Shown here piece after piece: positions 63,974-64,000 of a stretch of 64,000 nt of DNA. The notes beneath the pieces are model-generated. The model did not search any database. It was not told the origin of the DNA and saw nothing but the letters and a program-made list of their open reading frames with translations. The DNA is from an uncultured Eubacteriales bacterium. GTDB taxonomy: Bacteria; Bacillota; Clostridia; Christensenellales; CAG-314. Location of the stretch: positions 222,190 through 286,189 of the forward strand of contig CASEME010000018.1 of the NCBI GenBank assembly GCA_949289125.1, in the 5' to 3' direction. How positions within the stretch are numbered: position 1 is the stretch's first letter; each line of letters opens with the position of its first letter. The position numbers were made by a program, and so were the translations under genes.

Positions 63974-64000
63974 ACCGCCATTTTACCATAGAAGAGCGCT
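63967..64000 (+). CDS. IS30-family transposase, N-terminal fragment
   Basis: Eleven codons, MNYRHFTIEER, the conserved start of IS30-family transposases (helix-turn-helix region LTIEER). GAGGAG lies 7 nt before the ATG. Cut by the window edge. Confidence 0.75.
   Translation, partial: MNYRHFTIEER

Larger units (their letters stand above)
63876..64000 (+). mobile_element. Left part of an IS30-family insertion sequence
   Basis: The transposase start and the upstream segment (with GTGCAACA near 63882, as often in IS30 ends) mark the left end of an element running off the right edge. Exact terminal repeat and target duplication cannot be set without the other end. Confidence 0.6.

Noticed and set aside
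1..64000. tRNA, rRNA, CRISPR arrays and a replication origin
   Set aside because: No cloverleaf-like, rRNA-like or regularly spaced repeat sequences and no DnaA-box cluster were seen by eye.

Overview
The window looks like a stretch of chromosome from a low-to-moderate-GC Gram-positive bacterium, most likely an uncultured gut-type member of the Clostridia (Bacillota). Reasons: strong AGGAGG ribosome sites, many near-consensus TTGACA-N17-TATAAT promoters, lipoprotein signals with a lipobox, a murB/PHP/whiA/dnaE block, KtrAB, FMN-binding lipoproteins and no outer-membrane genes. I assign no genus. Only the two window edges carry partial genes. I found no rRNA, tRNA or CRISPR array.

Layout. 1-3.7 kb: the start of a lipoprotein gene running off the left edge, two zinc-ribbon membrane proteins, an 80-nt hairpin element and a two-component system. 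3.7-11 kb: two tandem metzincin-like lipoproteins and two very large ATPase-permease fusions of the MacB/FtsX type. 11-15.2 kb: HAD phosphatase, L-serine dehydratase, dtd, mgsA, an esterase and a DtxR-type regulator. 15.4-18.3 kb: a methionine ABC operon metN-metI-metQ preceded by a Met-rich leader peptide and a terminator, a probable ribosome-mediated attenuator. 18.3-25.4 kb: clpB behind a ribbon-helix-helix protein gene, KtrA/KtrB potassium uptake, a P-loop kinase and a divergent acyltransferase. 25.5-29.8 kb: a MarR regulator and two MATE exporters. 29.9-36 kb: envelope genes (two glycosyltransferases, a flippase-like protein, UDP-galactopyranose mutase) and an acyl-ACP thioesterase. 36-41.6 kb, mainly plus strand: a P-type ATPase behind a yybP-ykoY-like (manganese) riboswitch, tcdA with a promoter predicting a leaderless mRNA, and a diacylglycerol-kinase-like gene. 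41.7-46.1 kb: a MarR-controlled heterodimeric ABC exporter with a clear operator. 46.3-52.6 kb: dnaE, whiA, a PHP phosphoesterase and murB. 52.6-56.4 kb: a membrane-anchored binding protein, an MFS sugar-type carrier and a PH-domain protein. 56.4-63.1 kb: pyridoxal kinase, a Gx-family membrane protein, an ApbE-NusG II fusion, two FMN-binding lipoproteins, a DUF4430-like lipoprotein and an ECF S component. This group resembles flavin-based extracellular electron-transfer loci. 63.3-64 kb: a small AT-rich orphan gene and the first codons of an IS30-family transposase at the right edge.

How the genes work together. The recurring themes are cell-envelope transport and secreted lipoproteins, metal and potassium homeostasis (DtxR, Mn riboswitch ATPase, KtrAB), methionine uptake under attenuation control, and surface flavin chemistry. 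Most transcription units are short, with recognisable promoters and intrinsic terminators. A palindrome-like element ATATGYACATAT recurs in four intergenic regions and may mark an undescribed regulon.
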